Shown in pieces: positions 17,006 through 25,310 of a stretch of 64,000 bases of DNA. The first letter of the stretch is position 1; each line of letters opens with the position of its first letter. Below the pieces are notes generated by a model that was not told the origin of the DNA, searched no databases, and saw nothing but the letters and a program-made list of their open reading frames with translations. Both the position numbers and the translations under genes were made by a program. Source of the stretch: Nocardia sp. NBC_00508 (GTDB taxonomy: Bacteria; Actinomycetota; Actinomycetes; Mycobacteriales; Mycobacteriaceae); contig NZ_CP107852.1 in assembly GCF_036346875.1 (NCBI RefSeq), positions 5,270,001 to 5,334,000 of the forward strand, in the 5' to 3' direction.

Positions 17006-17521
17006 CTAACTTCCGGGCCGGTTCCGGGCGCGGATCGCTTTGCCCAGTGGGGCAATCGAATTGGCGAGCCCGAACAGCACTCGCTCGGCGATCGAGTGCT
17101 GCGCGGGAAGAACGGCGAGCTGCCGGGCGAGGTCGAGTCCGTTGACGATCGCGGTGTTCGACACGATCAGCCCGTCGCGAACGACGAAAACATCGGTGCC
17201 GAGGATGTCCAGCCGCCTTCCGTTCGGTGCCAGCCCGATGAGCGGCGCGGTGCCGTCGAATCGGCCCCACATCCGCCAGTGCACCACGGCGCGCTCGTCC
17301 TGCGCGGTGACCGAGAGGATGTCCATGGTCAGGTCGGGCAGCGCGGCGTGGACATCGCGGAAGAAGGCCACGATCTCGTCGGGAGCGCGCAGGTCCGCGA
17401 CGCCGACGAACACGTCCGGCGCGCCGGGTTGCCAGCACTGCGCGACGGTCTCCCAGTCCTGCGCGCCGATCGCCTCGATGTAGCGGCGCGCGACTGTGCC
17501 CGGGTCAGCTGGATTCGTCAC
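17006..17521 (-). CDS. SnoaL-like/NTF2-fold protein
   Basis: 171 residues. The first 130 fit the SnoaL-like polyketide-cyclase fold: ARRYIEAIGAQDWETVAQCW, VFVGVADLRAPDEIVAFFRDVHAALPDLTMDIL, VVHWRMWGRFDG and GLAPNGRRLDILGTDVFVVRDGLIV. The remaining tail of about 40 residues is extra. Such proteins bind small hydrophobic ligands; some are cyclases or isomerases, many are uncharacterised. It heads a group of three minus-strand genes with the hydrolase downstream. Confidence 0.82.
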   Translation of the reverse strand: MTNPADPGTVARRYIEAIGAQDWETVAQCWQPGAPDVFVGVADLRAPDEIVAFFRDVHAALPDLTMDILSVTAQDERAVVHWRMWGRFDGTAPLIGLAPNGRRLDILGTDVFVVRDGLIVSNTAIVNGLDLARQLAVLPAQHSIAERVLFGLANSIAPLGKAIRARNRPGS

Positions 17522-17581
17522 CGGCGGTCATCCCTTCGTGATGCGGTTGCGCTTGCACATCTCGGCCGGGCAGGAAGGGTT

Positions 17582-18130
17582 TCAGGCGTCCCGCCATTTG
17601 ATCGAGCAACCCATGCTGGGCCGGTGCGGTTCCGGGACGGGCTTGCCGTCCAGCACGGCCTCGACAGCGGCACGCAAGTCGTTGCCGGTCAACGGTTTTT
17701 CGTTGCCCGGGGTCGATTCGTCGAAGGCGCCGCGGTAGGCGAGTTCGAGGTTCGCGTCGTAGAGGAAGAAGTCCGGCGTGCATGCTGCGCGAAATGCCCG
17801 TCCGACCTGCTGGTCCTCGTCGACGAGGTAGGGGAAGGTCCAGCCGGCCCTGATCGCTTGGTCGCGCAGCCGCAGCGGCGCGTCGTCCGGGTACGCGGCC
17901 GCGTCGTTGCTGCAGATCGCCACGGTCGGCATGGACGGCAGCGAGTCGACCAGTTCGCCGAGCGCCGCCTCGATGTGCTTGACGTAGGGGCAGTGGTTGC
18001 AGGCGAAGACCACCAGCAGACCCGGTCCGCCCGCGAAGTCCTCGCGGGAGTAGATCCGCTGGTCGAGGTCGGGAAGCGAGAAATCGGGTAGTGCGGTGCC
18101 TAGGGGCACCATGAGAGAGGTATGCGCCAT
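17582..18130 (-). CDS. Thioredoxin-family (AhpC/TSA-like) protein
   Basis: 182 residues with a redoxin fold: LGTALPDFSLPDLDQRIYS, then LLVVFACNHCPYVKHIEAALGEL, where CNHC is a CxxC redox motif, and the later CTPDFFLYDANLELAYRGAF containing the fold's cis-proline region. The CNHCPYVKH variant is a recognisable subgroup of thiol-disulfide or peroxiredoxin-like proteins. No signal peptide is visible, so it is cytoplasmic. Partner unknown. Confidence 0.86.
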   Translation of the reverse strand: MAHTSLMVPLGTALPDFSLPDLDQRIYSREDFAGGPGLLVVFACNHCPYVKHIEAALGELVDSLPSMPTVAICSNDAAAYPDDAPLRLRDQAIRAGWTFPYLVDEDQQVGRAFRAACTPDFFLYDANLELAYRGAFDESTPGNEKPLTGNDLRAAVEAVLDGKPVPEPHRPSMGCSIKWRDA

Positions 18131-18236
18131 GGTGTGCCTTCCGTCGGGATCGAAGACGACAGCGGGAGCCTAACCCCGTGTCGTCCGATTCGTCGGAAAT
18201 ACGCCGATGAACCGTCGCTCGGCGTGGCGGACGATC

Positions 18237-19175
18237 CTACCCGGCCAGGTCCGAGGGATCGGTGTTCGCCCCGCACAGGACTACGCACACCCGCTCGCCG
18301 GGGGCGCGCCGGAACGCCGGTTCATCGCCCAGAATCGCGGCCAGAGCGGTCGCGGCGCCGTGCTCGACCGCGAGACGGCGCTCCTGCCACAGGAGGCGCC
18401 GGGCCGCGACGATCGCGGCGTCCTCGACCAGCACCGAGACCACGTTGTATTGCCGCGCGGCCGCCAGCGCCATCTGCGAGGCCCGCCGTGCGCCGAGCGA
18501 GTCGGCGGCGATCGAGTCGACCTCCACGTCGACGACCTGTCCCGCCGTGATCGCGGCGTGCAGAGCACAGCATCGGGCGGGCTCCACGGCGACGGTGCGG
18601 ACGCCGTGGCGATCGGCGGCGGTGGCGACTCCGGAGAACAACCCGCCTCCGCCGACCGCCACGGCGACGGTGCCGAGATCCGGGATCCGCTCGTGGATCT
18701 CCGTCATGAGCGTCCCTGCGCCTGCCGCGATGAGCGGGTTGTCATAGGCGTGCGAGAGCAGCGCGCCCGTTGCGTCGGCGAACTCACGGCTGGCGGCGAG
18801 CGCGTCCGCGTATTGAGTACCCACCAGCCGGACTTCGGCGCCATAGGAGGTGAGTCGGTCCACCTTGACCCGTGGCGCCGTGGTCGGCAGGAACACAGTC
18901 GCTCCAATCCCCTGATCGCGGGCCGCCCACGCGCAGGCCAGCCCGGCGTTGCCGCCCGAGGCGATCGTCACGCCCACCGGCGGCAGCGTGCCGTTCTCCC
19001 GGTGGGTGAGCAGGAAGTTGAGCGCGCCCCTGGCTTTGAAGCTTCCGGTGTGCTGCAGGAACTCCAGCGCGAACCACAGCTCGCCGGTACTGTCCGCCTG
19101 CGCCAGGGCGACCGGTCTGACCCGGCCCGTCAGTCGTTCGGCCGCGGCTTTCACGTCGCTGTGGGTCAGTTCCAT
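18237..19175 (-). CDS. PLP-dependent serine/threonine dehydratase-like protein
   Basis: 312 residues, fold type II PLP enzyme. The PLP lysine is in FLQHTGSFKARGALNFLL (S-F-K-A-R-G), the phosphate- and substrate-binding S-G-G-N-A-G follows (ASGGNAGLACAWAA), then the glycine-rich VAVGGGGLFSGVA. This order is diagnostic of threonine/serine dehydratase and racemase relatives. No C-terminal ACT domain, so it is probably not feedback-regulated. ATG 19175 is used because the upstream open frame is Arg-rich and implausible. Confidence 0.87.
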   Translation of the reverse strand: MELTHSDVKAAAERLTGRVRPVALAQADSTGELWFALEFLQHTGSFKARGALNFLLTHRENGTLPPVGVTIASGGNAGLACAWAARDQGIGATVFLPTTAPRVKVDRLTSYGAEVRLVGTQYADALAASREFADATGALLSHAYDNPLIAAGAGTLMTEIHERIPDLGTVAVAVGGGGLFSGVATAADRHGVRTVAVEPARCCALHAAITAGQVVDVEVDSIAADSLGARRASQMALAAARQYNVVSVLVEDAAIVAARRLLWQERRLAVEHGAATALAAILGDEPAFRRAPGERVCVVLCGANTDPSDLAG

Positions 19176-19465
19176 AACGCTCCTCGGGATACGGTCTCGC
19201 CGCCGCCGTCGTGCGAGGTGGCGCGGGCCTCGACACACTATGCGGACCCGGCGACGCCAGGGGCAATGCCTTCTCGGAGCGCGCGTGGCCGCGGCGGAAC
19301 GAGTCGCGGGAAAAGCGCGATCCCGATGCGGATTCGGACGATTGCGGTCCAATTGCCGATTCACTCGGCGTGTAGGCAGGATTTTCCCTGTCGACGTTGT
19401 CATGCTCAGTGCTCTGGCTGATCCGAACCAATCGCCTGGCGAGGGGCGCGACGAGAGGTCTGACC

Positions 19466-19975
19466 GTGAAACTGAGCTGGCTGGCGCTTCCCGCGCTGTT
19501 GGCCGTCACCGCGGCGGGGTGTTCCGACGACACGCCTGCGAGCGAGGTATCGACATCGACGAGCGCGATCGCTGCCGCGAGCGGCACGGCGACGACGACA
19601 GCCGCGCGCGACCACGATGAACCGGGTGGCGTGGTCCGGGTTTTGCTCGGTGACACGAAGAAGATCGCGGTGCCCGCCGACGCAGTGCTCGATATCCGGG
19701 CGCCAGCCGCGTGGGGTCAGGCCGCCAACGGTATTCGCTGCACGGTTACCGATAGTTCTGGACGGAATGAAGATCTGCGTTCGTCGGACGTGAAGAAGAT
19801 CGAGATGGTCGGCGGGACGGAATGGATGACGCTGTGGACGTTCTCCTCCGCACCGAACGGCGACGTCACCGTCGCTTGCAAGGATTCGGCATCGAAAATC
19901 GCCGCGGCCCATCCCCATCCGTACCTCAGGGTCGTCCCACGCGGAATCGTCCCGATCCCCCCGCCGAATCGCTGA
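19466..19975 (+). CDS. Putative lipoprotein
   Basis: 169 residues starting at GTG 19466. The signal sequence VKLSWLALPALLAVTAAGC ends in a lipobox (A-A-G-C), followed by a Ser/Thr/Ala-rich linker. The mature domain includes VVRVLLGDTKKIAVPADAVL, IRCTVTDSSGR and VTVACKDSASKI with two cysteines that could pair. No family recognised; an extracytoplasmic lipid-anchored protein is what the sequence supports. Confidence 0.75.
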   Translation: MKLSWLALPALLAVTAAGCSDDTPASEVSTSTSAIAAASGTATTTAARDHDEPGGVVRVLLGDTKKIAVPADAVLDIRAPAAWGQAANGIRCTVTDSSGRNEDLRSSDVKKIEMVGGTEWMTLWTFSSAPNGDVTVACKDSASKIAAAHPHPYLRVVPRGIVPIPPPNR

Positions 19976-20083
19976 TCCGAGCGACCGCGAACGGTCCGCT
20001 CAGGCCGCCCGTGCCGAGGCGGGGCGGTACAGCCTGGCCGCGGTGCCGTGGTTCTGTCGGTGGGCCGGAGTAGCGTCGGCGGC

Positions 20084-20797
20084 GTGAACGATGTCGCCGC
20101 GGGCGATTACCGCGAGAGGAGGTCGCGGTACGAGGGCGCTGTGCTGTGGACCAGAACCGTCGACCACCGCACATCGGCGCTACCCGTGCTGCCGGATGGG
20201 TGCATGGACCTGATCTGGATGAACGGGCGCCTGATCGTCGCTGGTCCGGACACCCGTGCCTACCACCCTGCCGAGTCGAAAGGCGGCAGGTACATCGGCG
20301 TCCGATTCTTTCCCGGTACCGCGCCCGCACTGCTCGGCGTCCCAGCACACCACCTGCTGAACCAGCGGGTCGATCTCGCTGATCTGTGGCCATCGGCGGC
20401 GGTCAGGTCGCTGATCGGTCAGCTCGAGTCCGCCGACGATCAGGGCGTGGCGCTGGAACGGATCGTGCTGCGGCGGGCGACCGAAGCCGGACGGGCCGAT
20501 CCGCTCATGCGGCGAGTGGTCGCCGCGCTGAACGCCGGTTGCCCGGTGGCGGCGGTTGCCGACGCGGCCGGGCTGGGCGAGCGGACCCTGTACCGGCGCT
20601 CGCTGGCCGCTTTCGGCTACGGTCCCAAGACCCTGGCCAGGGTGCTGCGCATGCAGCGCGCGCTGGCGTCGGCGCGCAGCGGCGTCCCGCTCGCGGAGAC
20701 CGCGATGCTCACCGGGTTCGCCGACCAGGCTCACCTGTCCCGGGAGGTGCGCGCACTGGCCGGGCTTCCATTGGGCGCGTTGCTCGCCCGGTCCTAG
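20084..20797 (+). CDS. AraC-family transcriptional regulator
   Basis: 237 residues from GTG 20084. The N-terminal half (YEGAVLWTRTVDHRTSALPVLPDGCMDLIWMNG and GVRFFPGTAPALLGVPAHHLLNQRVDL) is the sensor type found in actinobacterial AraC proteins that begin with a DGCMDLIW motif. The C-terminal AraC domain (about 145-235) has VAAVADAAGLGERTLYRRSLAAFGYGPKTLARVLRMQRAL and ETAMLTGFADQAHLSREVRALAG. It is convergent with a VOC-family gene, which may be its target or unrelated. Confidence 0.87.
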   Translation: MNDVAAGDYRERRSRYEGAVLWTRTVDHRTSALPVLPDGCMDLIWMNGRLIVAGPDTRAYHPAESKGGRYIGVRFFPGTAPALLGVPAHHLLNQRVDLADLWPSAAVRSLIGQLESADDQGVALERIVLRRATEAGRADPLMRRVVAALNAGCPVAAVADAAGLGERTLYRRSLAAFGYGPKTLARVLRMQRALASARSGVPLAETAMLTGFADQAHLSREVRALAGLPLGALLARS

Positions 20798-20895
20798 CCG
20801 CGTCGATTCGAGCGCAGCTGGGCCGCCCACGGTCGCGATCGAAGCCACCGGCGCACCGAGCCGGGCGGACTTTCGACAGCGGCACCGACAGGCCG

Positions 20896-21300
20896 TTATC
20901 CGGCAGTCGTCGGGAGAGCGGCGTACAGGTCGACGCCATTGCCGTCGGGATCCAGCACCACCGCGTACCGCTGCCCCCAAAAGGCGTCCCACGGCTTCAA
21001 TTCGCCGTGGTACCCGGCGCCTACGAGATCGGCGTAGACGGCGTCGACCTCCGCGGGGTCGGCGCAGCGGAACGCGATCCCGAGGCGGCCCGCGCTGGTT
21101 GGCGGCGTCCACTCCGAGTGGAACGACGTGATGACGGCCTCGGTGTCCAGCGTGAGCCGCAGGCCATTGGGGAGGGCGGCCTCGACGTGCCCTTCGCCTT
21201 CCGCGCCCGTGGGAAAGTCGAGGCCGAGACGGCGGTAGAAGGCCACCGAGGCGGCCATGTCGGTGACGATGATGCCGATGACGTCGAGTCGTGGAGTCAT
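20896..21300 (-). CDS. VOC-superfamily (glyoxalase/bleomycin-resistance-like) protein
   Basis: 134 residues, one vicinal-oxygen-chelate domain made of two beta-alpha-beta modules. It opens with LDVIGIIVTDMAASVAFYRRLGLDF and closes with WGQRYAVVLDPDGNGVDLYAALP, both textbook VOC segments. The family includes glyoxalases, extradiol dioxygenases and antibiotic-binding proteins; the first metal ligand position is not the classical His. Substrate unknown. Confidence 0.88.
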   Translation of the reverse strand: MTPRLDVIGIIVTDMAASVAFYRRLGLDFPTGAEGEGHVEAALPNGLRLTLDTEAVITSFHSEWTPPTSAGRLGIAFRCADPAEVDAVYADLVGAGYHGELKPWDAFWGQRYAVVLDPDGNGVDLYAALPTTAG

Positions 21301-21353
21301 ACCGGCAGGGTAGGCAGTGGTGCGACGGACGGTCTTGAACGAATCGGACAGCT

Positions 21354-21767
21354 TCAGCGCGCGGGCGCGGGGACCAGCTCGCCGATCAGGTTCTCCACCA
21401 GGATGCGGATGCGATCGCGGATGGTGCGCACCACGTCGATGGTCTGGCCGGCAGGGTCCGGCAGCACCCAGTCGCGGTAGCTGATGCCGGGGAAGAACGG
21501 GCAGGCGTCCCCGCAACCCATCGTGACCACGACATCGGAAATGCCGACCGCGTCCATGGTGAGCGGTTTGGGGGTGTGGCGGGAGATGTCGATGCCGATC
21601 TCGGCCATGGCGTCGACCACGGTCGGGTTGAGCGTCTCGGCGGGTTCGCTGCCCGCGGATCGCACGTCGAACCGGTCCCCGGCCAGCGCGGTGAGAAACC
21701 CGGCAGCCATCTGCGAGCGGCCCGCGTTGTGCACGCAGACGAACAGCACACTGGGCTTGTGGGACAT
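21354..21767 (-). CDS. arsC: Arsenate reductase, low-molecular-weight phosphatase type
   Basis: 137 residues. The LMW-phosphatase P-loop CVHNAGRS (C-X5-R-S) is at residues 11-18, then SAGSEP, a probable resolving-Cys segment VVTMGCGDACPFFPG with two cysteines (about 87 and 91), and the general-acid loop LPDPAGQ. These fit thioredoxin- or mycothiol-linked ArsC proteins that reduce arsenate to arsenite. ATG 21767 gives the standard MSHKPSVLFVC start. No ArsR or arsenite pump gene is adjacent, so it is isolated from an ars operon. Confidence 0.88.
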   Translation of the reverse strand: MSHKPSVLFVCVHNAGRSQMAAGFLTALAGDRFDVRSAGSEPAETLNPTVVDAMAEIGIDISRHTPKPLTMDAVGISDVVVTMGCGDACPFFPGISYRDWVLPDPAGQTIDVVRTIRDRIRILVENLIGELVPAPAR

Positions 21768-22110
21768 GCGAACGCCTTTCGATGAACAGGGTGGAGCCTG
21801 CATGTGCTGGCCGCCGGACAGGTCGTCCGGTGTGGTGGTGGAGCCGAAACGCTGTCGTAGCGTACGCAATACGTATACCAGCGCGCCGCTCACCGTTACC
21901 CCGGGCCGCGCGTCGGCGCGAGGAAGCACAGAAAGATCGCAGGTCATCGGCCCCGAAGTCGCTGCAGCACAGCACTTGCGAGATGTCGGCCGCCCGGTGT
22001 GGCGGAGCGGGCGGTGATGTCGCGGTGTTTGCTGCCCCGGCCGAGTGCCGGTCGCTGACGCCTTTGCGTACCGAGGTGTCCGGCACGCGCGTCCACGTCC
22101 GCGCGGCAGC
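21768..22110. other. Intergenic stretch upstream of arsC
   Basis: No gene is convincing here. It should hold the arsC promoter; CGTACGCAATACGTATACC near 21861-21879 is a less GC-rich, partly palindromic spot that could be part of it. An ArsR gene, often found in this position, is not present. Confidence 0.35.
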
Positions 22111-22265
22111 TCAGAGCGGACGCATATCGATCATCTTGCGCAGTCGTTGCCGGTCGCGTTCGAGGCGGCGTGCTTCGTAGGCGATCGGGAAGTAACGCAG
22201 CCGCTCCGGCAGCAGCGGGACGATTCGCGCGATCGACCACCCGAGTGCGCGGAGTTTGCGGTCAT
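22111..22265 (-). pseudogene. Short gene interrupted by a single-base frameshift
   Basis: An ATG at 22265 has a good ribosome-binding site (AAGGGAG, 6 bases upstream) but its own frame gives serine/arginine-rich nonsense. Adding one base after the second codon yields a smooth 51-residue product: after MTRKLRALG comes GWSIARIVPLLPERLRYFP, then IAYEARRLERDRQRLRKMID, MRPL and a stop at 22111. The total of 155 bases is exactly one short of 52 codons. The restored protein is basic, with one hydrophobic patch and a charged helix. It is either a real frameshift mutation, a sequencing error, or a recoded gene. Family not recognised. Confidence 0.6.
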
Positions 22266-22304
22266 GGTGATCTCCCTTGATCGACCGAGTTCAAGATAAT
22301 GAGA

Positions 22305-22318
22305 TGATAACAGTATCA
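22305..22318. promoter_or_regulatory. Palindromic operator candidate upstream of the sirtuin gene
   Basis: TGATA-ACAG-TATCA is a perfect 5-bp inverted repeat with a 4-base gap. It is nested in a wider near-symmetry, ATGAGA on the left and TCTCAT on the right. It lies in an AT-rich patch between the divergent short gene and the sirtuin gene, 55 bases from the sirtuin start. Confidence 0.5.
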
Positions 22319-22372
22319 ATCTCTCATCGCCTATCCCTGCTGCGTCCCGCGCCTGCCCTTACGCTGGCAGAT

Positions 22373-23119
22373 ATGACGACCGAGTGGCGTAGTCGTACCG
22401 GCCGGATCGGGGTGCTCACCGGCGCGGGAATTTCGACCGATTCCGGAATCCCGGATTTTCGCGGCCCCCGCGGGGTGTGGACGAAAGACCCGATCGCCGA
22501 ACTGCTTTCCACCTATCAGAACTATGTGTCCGACGCGGACTTGCGGAAGCGCGCCTGGCTGGCCAGGCGTGATAATCCGGCGTGGCAGGCCGTGCCCAAC
22601 CCGGCGCACAATGCGCTGGCCGATCTGGAGCGGGCCGGCCGAGCGGTCACCATCATCACGCAGAACATCGACCGCTTGCACCAGCGGGCGGGATCCTCGC
22701 CGGAGCGGGTGATCGAGATCCACGGCAACATGTTCGACGTGGTCTGCATCGAATGCGAATACCAGACCACGATGGCCGCCACGCTGGAGCGCGTGGCCGC
22801 GGGCGAACCCGACCCGCGGTGTCCCGGTTGCGGTGGCATCCTCAAGGCGGCCACCATCATGTTCGGCCAGCAGATGGACCGCCGCAGCATGGCCAAAGCC
22901 GCCATCACCGCGGAGACGAGCGATATTTTCCTGGCCATCGGAACGTCGCTGCAGGTGGAGCCCGCCGCGTCGATGTGCGCTATCGCCGTGCGGGGCGGCG
23001 CCGATCTGGTCATAGTCAACGCCGAGCCGACGCCGTATGACGAATTGGCCACCGAGCTCATCCGCGAGCCCATCGGAATCGCCGTTCCCCGCCTCGTATC
23101 CGAGATACTCGGCGCCTGA
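22373..23119 (+). CDS. NAD-dependent protein deacylase, Sir2 family
   Basis: 248 residues, standard for a bacterial class III/U-type sirtuin. The NAD-binding motif GVLTGAGISTDSGIPDFRGPRGVW is near residue 12, TQNIDRLHQRAGS and the catalytic His in EIHGNMF follow near residues 100-118. Four zinc cysteines are visible (CIEC and CPGC, about 20 residues apart). IGTSLQVEPA and VIVNAEPTPYD close the Rossmann fold. It removes acyl groups from lysine using NAD. ATG 22373 is preceded by a weak site; the open frame continues upstream into the operator region. Confidence 0.96.
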   Translation: MTTEWRSRTGRIGVLTGAGISTDSGIPDFRGPRGVWTKDPIAELLSTYQNYVSDADLRKRAWLARRDNPAWQAVPNPAHNALADLERAGRAVTIITQNIDRLHQRAGSSPERVIEIHGNMFDVVCIECEYQTTMAATLERVAAGEPDPRCPGCGGILKAATIMFGQQMDRRSMAKAAITAETSDIFLAIGTSLQVEPAASMCAIAVRGGADLVIVNAEPTPYDELATELIREPIGIAVPRLVSEILGA

Positions 23120-23158
23120 TCGCGCGGTCCGGACCGGACTGTGCGCAGCGAATTCGGT

Positions 23159-24457
23159 TCAGCCCACCGGGCCGAGCACCCGATCGAGGTAGGAGTTGGC
23201 GAAACGTCCCTTGGGGTCGAGGCGACGACGCACCTCGGCGAACCGATCCCAGTCGGGATAGCGGTCGCGTAAGGTCGCGGCGGTCTGGAAGTGGCGCTTG
23301 CCCCAATGCGGTCGTCCCTGGTAGCGATCGAAAACCGCTGCACAGGCACGGAAGTACGACTCGAACTCCATGCCCCGGTACTGGTGTACCGCGATGTAGC
23401 AGGTTTCGCGGCCGCCCGCGGGGGAGAGGAACGCGTCGTCGGGTGCGACCCACCGCACCTCGATGGGCATCGGCGTGTCGAATCGCGTGGCCAGTTCCTT
23501 GATCTCGCGGATGGCGTCGGCCGAGTGCTCGCGCGGGATGGCGTACTCCATCTCGGTGAAGCGGATCAGCCGCGGCGACGCGAACACGCGGTAGGACCGG
23601 TTCACCTGGCGCCGGTAGCTGCCGGCGTAGGCGGCGCTGCGATGGATCAACGGGACCAGGCGCGGCCGGCTGCGGCTCAGCTTGCACAGGGCATCGAAGA
23701 GATAGTTGGACATCAGGATGTCGGTGAACCAGTCGACGCTCTTGGCGCGCGGCCGCTCGGGCAGCGTCACACGGTTGTTGCGCTTGGTCATCGCCAGCCT
23801 GCTGTGCGCGAACATGTAGAACTCGAAATGCTCGTTGCCGTCGACGAACGAATCGAGGTCGGCGAGTACGTCTTCCAGGGGAACCGGGCGCTCGATGCCT
23901 TCCAGCACGAAAGAGGGCACCATTCGCAGCGTCACGGCGGTGACCACGCCCAGGGCTCCGAGGCCGACCCGTGCCGCGCGCCAGCCGTCCGGGTCGGTCT
24001 GCTCGTTCAGCTCGACCCGGCTGCCGTCGGCGAGCATCAATTCCACGGAATGTAAGGCGGCGGAAAGGTTTTGCAATTTCGCGCCGGTGCCGTGGGTGCC
24101 CGTGGCGGCGGCGCCTGCCACGGTCTGCACGTCGATGTCGCCGAGGTTCGGAAAAGCGAGGCCGTGCTCGTGCAAGGCGGTGCTGGCGGCGTTCAGGGTG
24201 ATGCCCGCCTCGACGCGGACGAGGCCGGTCGCGCGGTCGACGTCGAGAACGCGGTTCAGCCGCGCCAGGCTCAGTAGCATGCCGTCGGTGAGGACGGTGT
24301 CGGTGAACGAGTGACCGGTGCCCGCCACGCGCACGGTCTGTCCTTCGGTCTCGGCGCAGGCGAGCAGATCGGCCAGTTCCTCGACCGAACGCGGCGTGGC
24401 GAGGATCGCGGGCGCGCACTGCTGATCTCCGGCCCAGTTCACCCACGAATTGGTCAT
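23159..24457 (-). CDS. FAD-dependent sugar-lactone oxidase (D-arabinono-1,4-lactone oxidase family)
   Basis: 432 residues, close to the length of actinobacterial gulonolactone/alditol oxidases. The FAD domain (about 10-180) shows VAGTGHSFTD, GMLLSLARLNRVLDVD and the FAD-binding GAAATGTHGTGAKLQNLS; the C-terminal ALO domain includes EIKELATRFDTPMPIEVRW and RPHWGKRHF near the end. The enzyme would oxidise a lactone or polyol with oxygen or another acceptor. It is monocistronic, 54 bases from the TetR gene on the same strand. Confidence 0.9.
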   Translation of the reverse strand: MTNSWVNWAGDQQCAPAILATPRSVEELADLLACAETEGQTVRVAGTGHSFTDTVLTDGMLLSLARLNRVLDVDRATGLVRVEAGITLNAASTALHEHGLAFPNLGDIDVQTVAGAAATGTHGTGAKLQNLSAALHSVELMLADGSRVELNEQTDPDGWRAARVGLGALGVVTAVTLRMVPSFVLEGIERPVPLEDVLADLDSFVDGNEHFEFYMFAHSRLAMTKRNNRVTLPERPRAKSVDWFTDILMSNYLFDALCKLSRSRPRLVPLIHRSAAYAGSYRRQVNRSYRVFASPRLIRFTEMEYAIPREHSADAIREIKELATRFDTPMPIEVRWVAPDDAFLSPAGGRETCYIAVHQYRGMEFESYFRACAAVFDRYQGRPHWGKRHFQTAATLRDRYPDWDRFAEVRRRLDPKGRFANSYLDRVLGPVG

Positions 24458-24511
24458 GTGACCAACTCTACGGGAGTAATCCTGACGCGCGCTACTTATG
24501 GTGTGATTTCG

Positions 24512-25192
24512 CTACCGCTTGCGATTCCCGCAAGTGAGATGCTGCTTGGCCTGTTCGACTTCCTCGTCGGTCAGCGGCGGGACGACGAGATGCTGGCGCG
24601 GCGTGCCGTCCGCGCGCGCGCCGTTGAGCATGATGGCCATATATCGCTGCCATACATCGGGATTGACCGGTTTGGCGAACTCGGCGATGCCGTCGACCAT
24701 GTGCACGAGCGCGAAGAAGTCCGACGGCTCGATGCCCTCGGCGAGGACCCCCGCGTCGCGCGCTCGTGCGCAGATGGCCGCCACGGTGGGCTTGATTCGA
24801 TCACGCACGACGACGAAGCGGTCGGTGTCGTCGTCCTCCAGTTCGAGCATCACCTCGCTGAACCCGCGGTTGGTCGCCATGTGCCGACAGGCGTATTCGA
24901 AGAACTCGACCAGTCCGAACCAGGGATCCGGATGTCGGTAGGCGGCGTCGGCGGCATCGGCGAAATCGCTGAGGTTCTGATCGAAGACTTCGACGATCAG
25001 TTCCTTCTTGTTCGCGAAGCGGCGGTAGACCGTGCCGACGCCCACGCCCGCGCGCTCGGCCACGTCGTCGAGGGTGATCTCGAGTCCGTGGTCGGCGAAC
25101 AGTTCGCGCGCTGCGGCGATGATCCGCTGTTGATTGCGCGCGGCATCGGCCCGCAGGCGCCGGGGTGGAGAGGCGACCGTGGCGTGATTCAC
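24512..25192 (-). CDS. TetR-family repressor, probably of the adjacent DHA2 pump
   Basis: 226 residues. The N-terminal helix-turn-helix (about residues 14-62) reads RIIAAARELFADHGLEITLDDVAERAGVGVGTVYRRFANKKELIVEVF, a canonical TetR DNA-binding domain. The C-terminal ligand domain is of the type with PWFGLVEFFEYACRHMATNRGF. It is divergent from the DHA2 efflux gene with two near-identical inverted repeats between, so it most likely represses both and is released by a pump substrate. Confidence 0.93.
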   Translation of the reverse strand: MNHATVASPPRRLRADAARNQQRIIAAARELFADHGLEITLDDVAERAGVGVGTVYRRFANKKELIVEVFDQNLSDFADAADAAYRHPDPWFGLVEFFEYACRHMATNRGFSEVMLELEDDDTDRFVVVRDRIKPTVAAICARARDAGVLAEGIEPSDFFALVHMVDGIAEFAKPVNPDVWQRYMAIMLNGARADGTPRQHLVVPPLTDEEVEQAKQHLTCGNRKR

Positions 25193-25217
25193 ATAGCCAT
25201 TCTATCAATGCTCGGGA

Positions 25218-25284
25218 TTAAGTGGAGGCATTGTCTCCGTTATGGTGATAGCTTCTACATTAAGCGGAGGTGGTGCCTCCGGAT
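25218..25284. promoter_or_regulatory. Two operator copies between tetR and the efflux pump gene
   Basis: Copy 1 (25218-25242) and copy 2 (25260-25284) share the core TTAAGYGGAGGYRKTGYCTCCG, an inverted repeat GGAGGC/T...G/TCTCC. Their starts are 42 bases apart, exactly four DNA turns. Together they fill the 118-base gap between the divergent genes, the expected TetR-type layout. Confidence 0.75.
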
Positions 25285-25310
25285 GAAGGGCTTCGAGACA
25301 AAGGGGACAT

